Origin: Tetrahymena elliotti 4EA
Taxonomy: Eukaryota > Ciliophora > Oligohymenophorea > Hymenostomatida > Tetrahymenidae
Direction of reading: 5' to 3'
NCBI GenBank assembly: GCA_000231825.2
Contig: JH720306.1
Span: forward strand, 1,028,199-1,092,198
DNA length: 64,000 nt
Positions within the stretch are counted from its first letter, which is position 1, and every line of letters begins with the position of its first letter. Shown here in pieces: positions 13,901 to 27,973 of the stretch. The notes under the pieces are model-generated. The model saw nothing but the letters and a program-made list of their open reading frames with translations, was not told the origin of the DNA and did no database searches. Both the position numbers and the translations under genes were made by a program.

Positions 13901-16900
13901 CTATAAAAATAATAAAAATAAATATTTTTATAAACATTTTTAATTTTATTTAAGAAATTACATTTCATATTTACTGAAATTTGTGTTATTTATAGTTAAA
14001 GAATCATTTACAGATTAAAGATAAATCTTATCTGAAGATGTTAACATTAATATTAGATTCATAACATTTGTATTTAATTCTTAGTGTCCTAAATTCATCC
14101 ATAAATGTAATAACATAATAAATTCTTCACCTAAAGGAGAACTATTGCTAGTCATGAAATTAATTGAATGTTCTTTTAAAAGAACCTTATCAATCACTAG
14201 CTACTGCATTCTTTTTAAATATTACATGCCATTACTTTATTTTTTTTTATTAGTCCTTTTTTCTGCATTTTTCATATCTAGCTCAACCTTAATTTCCTCT
14301 CTCCTCTTTTGCTGATACATCTGAATTTAAAATATTTTAAATAAATATTTAAAAAATAAATATAAATTTTACTTAATCAGGTTTTGTTTAATAAAATTGA
14401 GTTAAAAATTCATTTTATCTGTATAAACACAAATCCTTTAATAAAATTATGCAAAAATTAATCCACTCAAAGTTCTCTATGGTAAAATTCTCACTTTCAG
14501 ACGAATTGTTAGAGCTAGTAATTTTTTTATCAAGCTTTTAAATCAGCTAAACTAATTCTAAAGATTTGATAAGAATTTAAACAATCTAGTCATGGAGCTA
14601 ATCGATTTCTAAACTGGAGTAAAAATCTCTTTTAATTATATATTGAGTAAGCTTAAGTACAGATAGAAGGAGCAGAGAAGAAAAATTATTTTTTGTGAAT
14701 ATGTTAGAATTTAAAAACTTTTAATGGTCAACTCCAGACTCACAATATTTATATTCATTTTAAATTCTATTTTGAAATTCTTTTAAAAAGATTAAAACTA
14801 TTTGCTTTAAATTTATGTTATAACTACTTCTTACAGGACTTATTGGTGATAGTTCATTACAGGAATTATCATTAAAATATATAGTGTTTAAATTTAGTCT
14901 TAAATCAAATAATTTTTATAAACTTTTGCTTTCTATAGTGATCTCGTTGGGAGTATGAATTAGAGTAGGAATTTTTATTTCTTAAATATTTCTAATCAAA
15001 AAAAAAAATTAATATCATTTTTCAATTGAAATTTTAAATTACTAAAAATCTCTCATAATATAGGATTCCCGAAATAAATCAAGGAAAGCACTTCTAATCC
15101 TCATAGAAACTTGTTAGCTTTCAAACAAGAAAATAACATAACTTTTAGGAAATAACTCATTAATGTAAGTATCTATAAGCCACACTCCACCTCTACAAAG
15201 CTAAATGAATAACTAAATAATCCCAATAATATATTAAAGCTGTATAACATTTGTATTATTATCAAAATTCTTCTACTTTAACTCAAGATAGTTTTCATCT
15301 TTTTTAATTTCTAAGCACACTTCCCCCTTATCATTTTCTACTAGTCTCTTAAACAGTTATTCTCTATTTAAAAGAAATATTCAAAAACGATGTATTATAA
15401 AAAATAATATTCATACCTGTTTTCAGTATTTTCAAAAAGAGTTTCAACAATCTATTCTTATTCCTGCTTTTCACGATAATTATTGTATTAGCAGAAAGCT
15501 GTCATAAGATTTAAAGCTTTTAAGTTATAATCTTCAAAATTAACTGATTCAATAATTTAATTTAAATCAGCTTTTAGTCCAACATTAAGAAGAGTTATCT
15601 AAAGAAAAAATAATAATTTATTATAAAATTAATAAAGTAAAGTAATGATTTACTTAAAATAATTAATTGATTAGAATATCAAATCTGAAATCTTCATAAA
15701 CATTGATGTCTAAAATGATTTATTTAAATAAAAAATACCACTGGTAAGTATAGACTGAATTAGGATAATTTTCAAAACAAGCTAGCTCTAAAATTTTTAT
15801 TGTTGAGTTTATAAATGTTCTGAGATAGTAATTTCTTTTCATTAAATCGCTTGTCATCCATTACTAGTTATATATGTTACATATTATTTTAACTATCAAG
15901 TCTATTATTCCAAGTTCTCTTAATAAATTTTATCTTTATTTTAATGGTTGCTTTATTTGTTATTTTATATGTTACTTTCTCGACTCCTCAATAAAACTAT
16001 TATTGCACATCCATTAAGCCAATCCTAAATTTAAATATTTTTTTTAAATTAAAATTTATATATTTAAAAATTTAATACCATATAGATCATCTTCTGCTTT
16101 TTAAAATAACTACTATGTATCTATATTTAAATAAGAGTCATCACTTATGAGTAAGATTTAAGATATTTTGCTATGGACTGACATTATATTATTAATTTCT
16201 TTTTCATTTACTTTTTAGAAAAAGAAATAGTCAGGTTTCTTTGTAAATTAACCTTTTAATTTGTAAACGTGTCTTGATAAACTATTCATAGGTTAGAATA
16301 CTCCTTAAAAATTATCACTGTTTATGAAGTAATTTCCTAAAAGTATGTTATTTTTTAAATAATTTTTAAAAGAGATAAAAATTACCTTATTTTTGTGCTA
16401 GTTCGGGATCGATTAGCAGTAAAGGATCATCATTATAATCGATTGTTAGCTTTTTATGATTATATTAATTTTAAATTGAAAAAACACAAGTTGTAGTAAG
16501 AATATTTTCTTCACTACTGTTTGAGCACACTACTAAAGAATATTATTCAATTAAATCACTAGGGGCTAATTTATTAGCAGAGTTGCTATTTTCCTGAAAA
16601 ACACTCTGCTTGAAATTATAATATTTATCATCTTCAATTGTATCTATTATATTTAATTTTAAACTTAAACAAAATAAATTTAAAAAAACTAAGTACCTTA
16701 TATTCCTTCATTTGCTAGTGTAACTATATAATTAGGGATAGTTGAATTCCCTATTTAGTCAAAAACTTATATGGGTTATTCTTGATATTTTAATTCTTTA
16801 TTGTTATTTTAACTTTACTTTACATTTTATTATGGATTTTAATTTAAGGTTTCATTTTATTTTGAACTTTTACTATTTGAAAATATATTTGTAATTGAAT

Positions 16901-18786
16901 CAAAAACAGATTTTTATACCACTTTTTATTCATTAGATGAAGATTGTTCTTTCTTTTATTCATTTTAATCTAAAACTAAGGAGCCCATTTTTGTTTTTGA
17001 CAAAATTTGATTTGAAGAAGATGATTATTATTACTATTGCTACAGCTGTTGTTATTACATCAGCTATTACTACTTTTTTAGAAGTGCCTGCTATTTTTAT
17101 TTATTGATTAAATATTCATCATAGTTTTGGCCTATTACCAGCTACTCTTCTTCATTGAATTTGACATACCTCCCACTTATTACATGTCTTAATCTATTTT
17201 AAAATAAATTTTTTTATCTTTAAAAATAATTGAATTAAATATACCTTATTTTTTAGTATTTTAGCTCATTATTTATTTCTAGATTAAGTGGCTTACCTAT
17301 TAAATCAGTAGATTAAGGTAGTATCTAAAATATACTAGAGAAATTTTCAGGGGAACTGAGTATTTCAACACTATGAGTTTCCATTAAAATTTCTTAACTT
17401 GTACCTGAAACATTATTTTCTGAAAATAAAACTCCTGATTTTTTATCTTTTTATAAGATATGAGATATTCTTACATAATCTCCCCAAACTAATTATCTCT
17501 GCTTTTATAGTTATACTGTAGAAACGTATTTCGTGTGTAGCACTGCTTTAAAAGGACTGATCTCATCTCTTCGATGGCCAGCATCATATTGAATAAAACT
17601 CTAAATTTTTTCAAGAGTAGGAGGAACATCCAGTGGAATATCAAGAGTAAATTTTTTACCATTTGCTAATTCAGCTATGTTAATTTAATTAGCACTAACA
17701 ATTTTACCTTTTTAATTATTTGATGAAATAACTTTAATATTACTTTGAATTTCAAATAAACTTACCAATATCATTAATAGAATTAAGTGTTTTTTCATTT
17801 GACTGAATACCATATACTAAAGGCAATTCTATATTAGTAATTATACTTTTGAATTTAATGTTTTCGAAATAAAAAGAGTCTTCATAAGTTATTTTTTCTC
17901 CCTCTTTTTTAAAGTTAAGAAACGGGTTTATTTTTATATTAAAATGTGTACCAGATGAAGATTTATCACTTAATTTCAAAAAAAATAAATTAGAACTCTT
18001 TGAATTTTTCCCTCTTGTTGCTTTCACATACGCCTTAGAGTGCACATGATATCTATTAATTTAAAATTAACCAGTAAATTTTTGTTTTTAAATTCTTAGA
18101 AATTATAGTCAAATCAAAAATAATAAATATCTTTTTGTGTGTAGATAAACGCATAATTTAAATTTTTAAATTAATTTATTTGAGTATTTATATTTCTTTT
18201 AGCTAGTACTAGAATTATTAATTATCTGATTCCATTTAGTATTAAAAAATATTTTTGAAGATGTTATTGCTATTCTTCTTGCAAAAATATTATCTTTGAA
18301 AAATCAATTAATCGCAAATAATTTAAAATATTACAATTGTATTTCTTAACCAATAGTAACTATCTCACCCAAATATTTTTACATCTTTCTTTAATTAACA
18401 TCATTTTCTGCTTCTACTCTTCTTTAAAGCATATTTAATTTTACATCATTTGACAAATCTCCTTCCTTTACATAGCTTTAAAATTTGTTTGCTGCCTCAT
18501 ACATTATTTTTGGATGTATAGAAAATATTAATTCTGAGAGATTTGGGTATTCCATAAAAGGATGGTCATCAGATTAAATCATAAAAACACTCTATTCATA
18601 TAAACTTCTCGCTGAGAGAAATCTTGTTTAGCCTTCAGTCGATTATAGAAAAATATAGTCACCAAATCTTAAATATTTTTAAGATTCATTTTTATCTTAT
18701 ATAAAATTTCTTTAAGCTGTAAAATCATTATTTTTTAAACTCTTGTAATCATTTTAATTATTATCAATGCTTTTATGAAAATCCAT
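7918..18786 (-). CDS. Inositol 1,4,5-trisphosphate receptor-type Ca2+ release channel
   Basis: IP3 receptors are tetrameric Ca2+ channels of the ER and other stores that open on binding IP3. The reading starts at ATG 18784-18786 (MDFHKSIDNNQ), with an in-frame TGA upstream and no earlier Met. The N-terminal suppressor-like domain reads LRFGDYIFLQSTEGQTRFLS (about 18610-18680), then DDHPFMEYPN. MIR-like segments follow at 17450-18350 (VWGDYVRISHILKDKKSG). A long helical middle part with a Gln tract (17020-17100) fills 9500-17000. Transmembrane helices lie at 8560-9250. The pore filter is DGGVGN (8493-8510), followed by IFISVLWLNIIFGIIVDAFA and ELRDEKK. The tail has the family's zinc finger CFICNMDRDKFE and HRQKEHQLWNYLF, and ends at TGA 7918-7920. 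Many introns; I estimate about 3,000 residues against 2,700 in animals. A ryanodine receptor is less likely because the IP3R-type CFIC/HLW tail is present. Confidence 0.93.
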
Positions 18787-19841
18787 CTTTATATTGAGAT
18801 ATTCAATTGACTCTCTTATGAATTTCTATTTAACTTTCGCTTTAAATTGTTAAATAGTACTTTGTTTAAGATTTCTAAAGAAATAAAGAATATATGTATG
18901 TTCTTATTTAATAATATATGTAATTATTGTGATAAAATTACTAAAAAACTGAGTTATTATTAATTTCAAAAATCTTATTAATTTTTAATATGTAAATATT
19001 CAATTAAAATTTTTACAAAAATATTTGCTAGTCTTAAATTCAAAATTATCTAATCCTATTAATCATAATTTAATATTTCTAAGTAAAACTTGTAAGCTTT
19101 AAAATTTTATGGAATTAATTCTAAGAAAAATTTGATATTAAAATTTTGTATTTCACATATTTTTTAATCATATTTGTTTATTTTGTTCATAATTGTATAC
19201 ATGATCTGATATCAATTTGAATTATCATTTTAAAATGATTCAAACGAAATTAGTTTTTTTTCTTAAAGATTTAGAGTGAATAAAAATAAAAGTAATAATG
19301 TGGCTCAGATAATACAGTATTTTTATCTTAATTATTCTTTTTCTGATAATTAAAAAAAATATTTATTGGTTATTTATTTAAAAATTAAGAAAAATGAAAT
19401 GTAGAGGTAAAAAATGCATCTATATTCTTTAAGTCTACATATATTTTTTATAACTGATCAAACGAGAACAAAAACTAAAAAATAAATTATAAAAAAATAT
19501 TTTTGATAATTAACTATGACTAAAATAATCCATAAAAATGTTTGATAACTAAAAAACAAAAATCTTGAATTCAAAGCAACTGATTATAGAATATAATCTA
19601 ATTTATTTATACAAAATAATATACAATTAATTTTTTTTTGCTTAATTTAAATTATTAAATTGATTCATTTCAAAAAAGAATAAAAAATTTTCTATTTTTT
19701 TTCTAAAAATTATTTTATTTTTGTTATTTTATTTATAAATCAAAATTAACTTAAAATTTGCAGATAATGTAATTAATTTTGTAGGGAAAAAAATATTTTA
19801 AAAGAATTTTGATTTTTGTATGATTATTCATTTTAATAGAT
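18787..19841. other. Intergenic A/T-rich DNA, IP3 receptor upstream region
   Basis: About 1 kb upstream of the minus-strand channel gene and downstream of the next minus-strand gene. The segment 18787-18990 stays open in the IP3 receptor frame up to a TGA at about 18993 but has no Met, so it is probably 5' UTR. The rest is A/T runs with no recognisable motif. Confidence 0.55.
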
Positions 19842-22112
19842 TCAATTAGTAGCTTTTGATATCTTAGACTACCTAAGGAATTCTTACTAAGATTTTATTC
19901 TTTTTTATCTCAGTCTACTATATAAATAATTATTAACCATCTAACCTGCTAAATCTTCTTTTGTAAATCCTTCCCAATTAAATTAATAAGCCTAAATGAT
20001 TATGAAAATTAGCTAGCATAATACCAATAATAATTTACTTCATTTATTTCTTTTTATTGCTTATCTTATTCTTCTTGAATAACTTTTAAATCATTGTGTA
20101 TTTCAGATTTTTCTATTTAATAGCAATCTTCTGCCTATTCTATTTGTGAAAGGAATTTCTTCATCACTCCTCTTTAAACAGTCAGTATGTGATCAGATTT
20201 TTATCTTTTTTATATTATTCAAAATGCTTAAGATAAAAAATAAATAAATTTTACCTAAAATAATTGTTATGAGAGTTCGATCTTAAAGGATTATTTGATA
20301 AATTTTAGATAGAATTATCATTTTTTAAGTTATATTTAATTTATAAAGATCCATTTAAAATAGAGCTATTATTGAAGCCATCTAATTCCCTTCTCTCTCT
20401 TTCTTCTTCTATCTTTTAGATATCTTCTTTGTATGAAAATAATATTTTACTAACTTATTTTGAAATCTTTTCCAAATTATTTTAAGGCTTTCTTAAGATA
20501 GAACTATTTGAATCTGTATCTTTTAAATATTAATACTTAAAAAAACTGTTTTTATAAAATTTAAATTACTTTAAGTTAGCTTATTCTTATCAATTTCATT
20601 AGATATAGCTGCAGAAAAAGACTTTGTATCATCTACAGTTTATGATCTAGCCTTTTTTTTGAAGTCAATAAATTTAGTTTTTATTTCTGGTATTTGTTAA
20701 TTTTAATTTAAATAATGATGATGAAGGTGATGTTGATGTTGATGAGGTGAGCCAACTATAGAAGAAACAACTGAACCTTAAGAAGAATTACTTTGAGATT
20801 AAATTTTTGATAAAGGTAACATCTTATTTGAAATATTATTTCCATTCACATTTTCTGTTAAAAAAAAGTTATCATTTGAAGCTAAGTTACTATTTAAATT
20901 TTTTTCCTTTGCTAATGGAGATTAGGCCCCTAGTCTTGATTAACTATTTGATGCATTTGAGTTAGTTAGGATAAAAGATTTTCTAAATTCTCTTGTAGTT
21001 TACTTCTTAGCATCTTGAATAATTTAGTCTGTTTTTCTTTTAAATGTTTCATAATACTAATTTTGTGGAAATTTTTATCCACTTTAACCAGAAATGTCAT
21101 ATTAAGATTCCAAAATTTTTTATCTAAATTCTTTTTCTTTTTAAGATTCAATAATATTTTATTTTATTCCATCTTCTCTTATTTTCATAGCCTTTGATTT
21201 TTTTTATTTGATCATAAGAGTTTTAAGGTAGGAATGCAAAGGACCTGGTAATTTACTCCATTCCAAGCTATTTTCATCCATAGATTCAATTTTAGTATCA
21301 TTATTTAGAAAGCTTGTCAATTTTTTAAAGAAAACTTATCTCTAATTCTTTATTTAACTCGATTCATAATTTTTTTTAATAGAATTTAACATATTTTCTT
21401 TGAATTATAATTTTTATACTCCATCTTCATCCTCTAATGTATTATTTTTATTTAGTGCCTCATTAAGCTAACTTACTCTTTCTCTTATTTTAAGAATCTC
21501 TAAATTCTTTTTAAAGTCTTTGTTTTCCATAATATTCATTTCTTAAATCTATTGTTTTAGATCAACAAAAGTTTTCAAATTCTTAAATTGTGATATATTT
21601 TTCTAAAAGAGCTCTTCTTTGCTAACTTTTTAAAGTCTGTACTTCTAGCTCAGTTAATTATAAAGATCTTCTACTCTCTATCTTTACGATGTATTAGATT
21701 TCATTTCCATGTAATTTTACTTTTATTTAATAGTGGTCAGTTATTGTTTCTAAGGTTTAAGTTCTTCTATCTCTTTGAGTATTTAAGAATAACTTCTTTT
21801 AAATTTAGTAGTAATTATTTATTTATCATTTTTAGGGATCTATTGGTTTATATCTACCTAAGAAGAAGAATTCAATAACTATGCATTATTTGCTTGTAGA
21901 ATATTAGTTAAAGAATTAGAACCTCTCTTCCTCCTTAGCTATGGGGCTTGTTTTACTTGATTTTATTCATTTTTTTCATCATTTTTAATTTCAGCCATAC
22001 AAATAGTTTGCTAAATATCTAATTATTTGATAATCATCAAGTAAGCTGTATTTATTTTTGAAAAATCATAAAATTATGATAAAATTTTAGATGATGAAAA
22101 AGTTTTACTCAT
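19842..22112 (-). CDS. Coiled-coil protein of unknown function
   Basis: No family recognised. The start is ATG 22110-22112 (MSKTFSSSKILSQFYDFSK). One exon runs unbroken from there to about 20590 with dozens of in-frame TAA/TAG and no TGA, which by itself supports the ciliate code. Residues about 130-330 are Lys/Glu/Gln-rich with heptad character (for example QLNEALNKNNTLEDEDG), so a coiled coil is likely. A His-rich patch HQHQHHLHHHY sits at about 20715-20745, after a Ser/Asn-rich stretch. Two or three 3' introns follow; the last (about 20000-20046) joins KQQKEINE to AYQFNWEGFTKEDLAGQ, and the gene ends at TGA 19842-19844. It begins only 127 bp downstream of the gene at 22240-27246 on the same strand. 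A cytoskeletal role would fit the composition, but this is inference. Confidence 0.72.
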
Positions 22113-22239
22113 AATATAGTAATATAATCACACAATACTCTAAATGTAATAAAGATAATATTTATGGTTATATTTAACTTTTGTTAATAAAATTACTTTA
22201 TGACATATATTTTATACTTTATGTAATATTTATATTCTT

Positions 22240-25200
22240 TCAAAATATAGAATTTTATTTAAATCCAGAATAGCTAGAAATAGCTGAATCTTTGTTTATT
22301 TTAGGTAATTTAGTAGTGCTGCCTGTTAAATTATTTACACTATTTTAATTTTAAGATCTATAAGGAGTTTTTGGAGAGTCTGTAACAAAATGATTTGGTG
22401 AAGCTTTATTTTATATTGCCTATGTAAAGCTACTTTTTGATATTGAATTTTAATTTGAATTTCCAATCCCTGTAGTTTTATTTTAAGGTGTTACACTTGA
22501 GCTTTTATTTTATTATTCTAAAAATGGATTTAATTTTTATTTTGTTGGTTTTATTTCTCTTCTATTTCCATATTTATTTGTTTTAAATCCTATTTTACTA
22601 AAGAATCTTGCTAAATGAGGGCATTAATCACCACACCTCTAATGGATTGTTAAAACCTTTATGTAGAAATGCTTGAATTCATCATAAGAAATTTATGAAT
22701 TTTTAGGTTTATTGTAGTATTTACGGATCAATTCTTTAATTTAAAGAGCTCCCTTTTTTATTTTAATAAATTAGATAAAAATAATTTGAATTAAAAAAAA
22801 ACTTTATTGTCTCTTTGCTAAAGCTTTAAAAATATCTTTTTAATTGTTGATTCTGCCAAAAGGTGCTTGTCATCTAATACTTCAATTTATTTTTCATCTA
22901 TTTCGTCATCATCTTCTACTATTTTCCCATTCTTATCATATTTAATTGGAGAAATCTCATTCAGCCTTAATTTAAAATAACATATTGATTAAATCAGCAT
23001 AATGAATTTAGGAAATATTTACATCAATAACTCATCTTCGTTTCTATTGAACATATCTTAACTAGTTTAGTTTTATTTTTAGTTTGATTCATTTAATTAC
23101 TTTTGAACTCTTTGTAATTCTTACTCTTACTCTTACTTTTCCTTCTATCTTTATTCAAATTGTTATTTTCTCTCTTACAATTAATTAGCTAGATCCATCA
23201 AATTTAAACTGATTCCATTAGCTCCCTATGGAGTTTTCTCATCAAAATATTTTTTTTGTAAACCTTCAATCTTTGAAGGGTCTACATCAAGCTCATAAAG
23301 AAGCGCCTCAACAATAGGCCATAGTAAAAATTAATCAGTTTAAGTAGCTTATACACTAAAATCTGAAGAATTTAAAATCCTAATGTTATCTTTTTCTAAA
23401 AATAATTATTAAATTATAATTAAAAACCAAAAAATTTATTTAATTTACTTATATTAGTCCTACTACTTTTTTAGGCATTATTATTTTCTTCGAAATCGTC
23501 TACTTCATATTCTTCAAACTTTGGAACCAATTATTTCTTTTTTACAAGTCTTTAAATTTTTTATTTATTTCCATTTTCATCTAATATTTCCTCCTCTTCT
23601 AATACTTCTACTTCCTATTCTACCATAACTTGTCTAATTTATTTTTTCTTAGGTTGATGCTAGCTATTTTAAGGAGTCCCTCTATAGCTATTTAGGAATG
23701 AGGAATTATTTAAATTACTATCATCATCTATTCTTTGTGCTACTTTTTATATTACCTAAATTTAAATTTTCAATATTAAATTTAAAATTTCTCAATTTTG
23801 TGAAATTCAACCTTTCTCTTTACAACTTCAGGCTAACCTGTTTCAGGATTTATTATAGTATCTTCAATTTCTACCTCTTTTTCTTATATTTAATAATTAT
23901 CTAGTTAAGACTTAGGTATAGCTACTTTCTTAGTTATCTATTTAGAAGAAAAAAAATTATTAGTTAATAATTAAAAATATTTTCTATATTAAAAATATTA
24001 CTTTTTTCTAAATGATTTTCGATTATCCAGTTTCTGCATCAAAAACTACTTCTTCAACAGTCTACTCTTAGTCTATAAATTCATAATTTTAGTCTAATTT
24101 ACTTTTAGGTACAGCAACTTTTCTTAAAACCTATAAAAAAGTAAAAATAAAAATATTTTTCTCAATACAAATAAAAATAATTACCTTTTTTTTAACAGTT
24201 TTTGTTTCTCCTGTGGTGGGATCAACAATTGTCTCTTCGATTTCATGCTCTTATTCCACTACTTCAAGATCATCAACATTTGATAATTTTTTTTTGATTT
24301 TGATTGTTTTCTTTACCATTTTAGGTACTGTTTTTTTAACTACTGTTGCATTTCCATTTTCATCAACAACTTACTCTTCTATTTCTTCAAAACCGTCTTA
24401 TTCTTCAATCTTTAAATAAGAAAATATTAGTTATATTTAATGAAAGATTTTATTTTTTAAAAATTACTTCTTTTTCAATTTCTTCATAGAAATCATCTTC
24501 ATTGATAAATACATTATCACCTAGCTATTGGTTACCTTCAAACTTTTTGAGAACTACTGGCTTTGGTTTTTCTTTAATTTATTATTAAACTTAATCATTT
24601 CTTTGTACTTCATTTCTGTTATATTATTTGTTATTAGTCTATTAGGCATCACCATTTTTATCTTCTATAGCAAAACTGCTTCTGCCACTTTAAAATTAGG
24701 TCTTTTTTGGAGTGTTTAGAATGATATTATTATTATTGCTGGCTACACTATTTTTTTAATTAAATTATGCATTTAGATTGACTTAGCTTCTATTAGATGG
24801 TCTTCTACTATCAGTTACAGAACCAGGGTTACTTAAAAGATTAGAAGAATTTTTATTTATTTTATCAGATTTTTTCTATTCATTTTTGCTATTATTTGTA
24901 GTACTCCCATTTTGATTCTTTTAATTTTTCTATTTAACAACAGGAATATCCACTTCAATTTCTACTTCTTCCTCACTTTCAACTTAGACAGGTTCCTATT
25001 TAAGTAATTATTTATGATTAAAAAAAATTTAAATTATTAAAATAAATTCTGCAAGTAAAATTAAATTACTTCTATCTCAATTTCTTAACCGCTTTCATCA
25101 ATTATTTTCTTTTTTTGCATAACAGTCTTGATAACCTTTTGCTTAATAATTCTTTTTTCTTTTCTATAAGTGACCTCTGTTTATTCCTCCTCAATATTAT

Positions 25201-27246
25201 TTAAACTAGATTTGTTTGAAAGTTTAGCATTTTTTTTATTTTTTTGGCCTTAGTTGTCTTTGTCACTTAATTCCTCTGATAAATTTATATTTAAATAAGA
25301 AATATATTCCAAACTTGTTAAAAATTACATTAAGATAATTTAGTCAAAGATTATTTACTTCTTTAATTTAATGATTCCAATTCTTCAAATGTCTTTACAT
25401 TGTTAGATTTAAACTAATTCATCATTTGCTATATATATCTCTATCTTTCCTAATTGACTTCAACATTTCCATTTGAAGAATCTAAATATAATTGTTAAAT
25501 CTTCATCAGAGCTCTTTTTTAATCTTCTGCAGACATACCAGAATCCATAACCATTTAACACAATACCTACATATTCGTTTTTTCTTATTCATCTACATTT
25601 TTAGATAATTATGAGATTCTCATTATTTCATCTCTCAACTAACTTTATTAGAAAAGATTAAATAATGAAAATAACATTAGATTTTAAAAAATGTTATTTA
25701 CTAATTCTCCCTTTCAATATCAATAACTCTATCTTCAGTTTTCTTCAGCTTCTGTTGAATCTTTTCTCGTTATTTTTCCTCTTACAATTTTTGTTCTGCC
25801 AATTTATCTTATTGAGTTTTTGATTTTTCTATTTATGTATATAAAGCCTTTTTATCAACTTCTGCTTTATTTAATTCGTCCTTAGTGTAGTTGATTTCAT
25901 TGTTTAGCTTTGAAATATCTTTATCTTTAAAATCGACTTAAAATTTTAAGTCCTTGACCTCATCTTACTTTTTATCAAGCTCACTAATATTTTCTTCAAC
26001 TTTATTTTCAAGAAAACCCACTCTTTCTCTCAAAGATTATATCTCTTAATCTTTTTTAACTTAGGTTTTCTCTTTGTTCCCTTTTTATTTCTTACTCTTT
26101 TTTATTTGTAAATATTAAGCAAAATAATTATTTTATAAAGCATTTACATTAGAAGCTTTTTCCGGGATAGCTTTTCTTTCTTTAAGAACCCTGTTGACAA
26201 ATTCTAATATTTTATGTGCAGTTTCTTTCTAAACATCTACAAATTCAGATTCTAAATACTCTTTTATTTAATTTAATTCTTCTTCAAGATCTCCAATGTC
26301 CTCATCCCTAACATTTTCTCCTATTTTAACATTAAATATTTTATATCCAGTAAAATTTTTAAGCTCTATCTAAATTAAATTTTTAATTTATTCAATTCAT
26401 GTATTGTTCATATATTAATTATTAAAAAAATAGGTTTATGATTATTTATTTAAATAAAGCAAATAATATTCTTACGAGCAAGCATTTAATCAGTATCAAA
26501 TTTTTTCTTTTAAAGAGCTTTTGCAACTTCTTTTATTGAAGAAGATACTCCTGAGAAGTTGAGTTTTATCTCTGTTGTTGATTTGAGATACTTTGTTATT
26601 TCTTAAATATTTTCTTCTGTTTCTTTTTAAATTTAGCTCAACATATTTTCTTTCTCTATTCTATCATATTGTAATCTTGCTATTCTTAAATCCTCAGTTG
26701 TATCAGTTGATTTATTTACAAAAATTTTTGGCTTTTGAATATATTTTGAAATGCATACTTTTAATAATTTTAAAGTAAATTAAAGTAAAATACTCTATTA
26801 TCAAATTTCTTTTGAATTCTCTTCGCCATTTGATTACTTTTTTTTAGTTAATGCTGCTTTATTCTGTAATCCTTTAAACTTTATTTATAAATTGTTCCAT
26901 TTGGTGATTAAATTTATCCAGTGCCTATCATTTTAGAGTTTTCTTCATTAATTGTATCATTAAAAACAAGAGGGTTCTCAAAATTTAAAACAACTCCCCC
27001 TAAATTTGCGCTTTATAGTAAATCATCAAGAAGATTTGGATAGTTTTACTATTTTTATTAAAATTATGTTTATGAATGCTATGATATCTATTAAATAAGT
27101 CCAATCTAATTCATAGGAGTTGGTTAATTGTCTTAATTCTGCAAAACTGTATTTAGTTTAATTCTCTCTATTTTAGGAGTTGGAGAAGAGTTATGGCTGT
27201 AAGGAGAGTAATAGTTTTCCGAGGGTTAATCTATAATTTTTTTCAT
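22240..27246 (-). CDS. Repeat protein with acidic-turn-basic repeats and Cys/His motif
   Basis: No named family recognised. The start MKKIIDQPSENYYSPYSH is at 27246. The N-terminal part contains PPNGT-like and Gln-rich segments, and a coiled-coil-prone region lies at 25370-26900. From about 25130 down to 23500 come six degenerate repeats built as an acidic strand, a turn and a basic strand: cores such as EIEETIVDPTTGETKTVKKK (24185-24260), VEEVVFDAETGQSKIIQKK (24005-24070), IEDTIINPETGQPEVVKRK (about 23810-23890) and ILDENGNKQKIQRLVKKK (23530-23590). Several repeats sit on their own exons with short introns between them. Near the C-terminus (22550-22700) is HQRCGDQCPHLARFFSKIGF, matching the end of the gene at 2693-7204. 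A Ser/Asn-rich tail ends at TGA 22240-22242. Intron borders are not all resolved. Confidence 0.75.
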
Positions 27247-27973
27247 AAATAATAAATAAAACACTATATTTTGAAAATAATACTTATTATTTTTTAATAC
27301 TTTTTAATTAAATCAGATTATACCAATATTATTTGGAAATATGCAATATTAATGTTTCTCAAAATAACATTTAAAACTTAATCAATAAAAAAGAAGTAAA
27401 ATTGAGATAATATTTTTATATTAAATTTATCATCAAGTAAATTATTTTTATATTATAGTAAGTTATAGTTTATCTTAAATAGTTTACTATGATATTACTG
27501 GTCTCTAGACCTTAAATATAATGAAAATAATATTTAAAAAAGAGAAAACATTAAATTTTTAAAAAATTAACAAATATTTATTTTACAATAAAAGGATAAT
27601 AAGATAATGATAGTATTTTATATTTACTTATTTTATTATAAACATTCTTTCAAGAAATCATCAATGTAATTGATTATATAGGGAGCTCAAAAAATAACTT
27701 TATGTATGAATTTTATTTAAAATTTCTTTATAGTTGTTATTTTTTATTAAACCTTTCTAAACTCTTAGAATTCAAATTTTTTTTTTTTTGAAGTTCTAAA
27801 GCTGTTAATCTATTTTTAAATAATTGAACTCTAAAATAAAAAAACTAAAAAAAATATTAAATGTATCTATCTAAAATATTAAAAATTTTCATTTGACATA
27901 AAAATAAAAAATATATTTTTTAATTTATAAAATGTTCAAGTTTCAAATAATATATAAGTTGTAATGATATTCA
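27247..27973. other. Intergenic A/T-rich DNA
   Basis: About 730 bp between two minus-strand genes: promoter side of the repeat-protein gene and 3' side of the fibrocystin-L-like gene... the former reads away from this segment's upper end. It includes a T13 run near 27778-27790. No ORF, RNA gene or repeat was seen. Confidence 0.55.
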
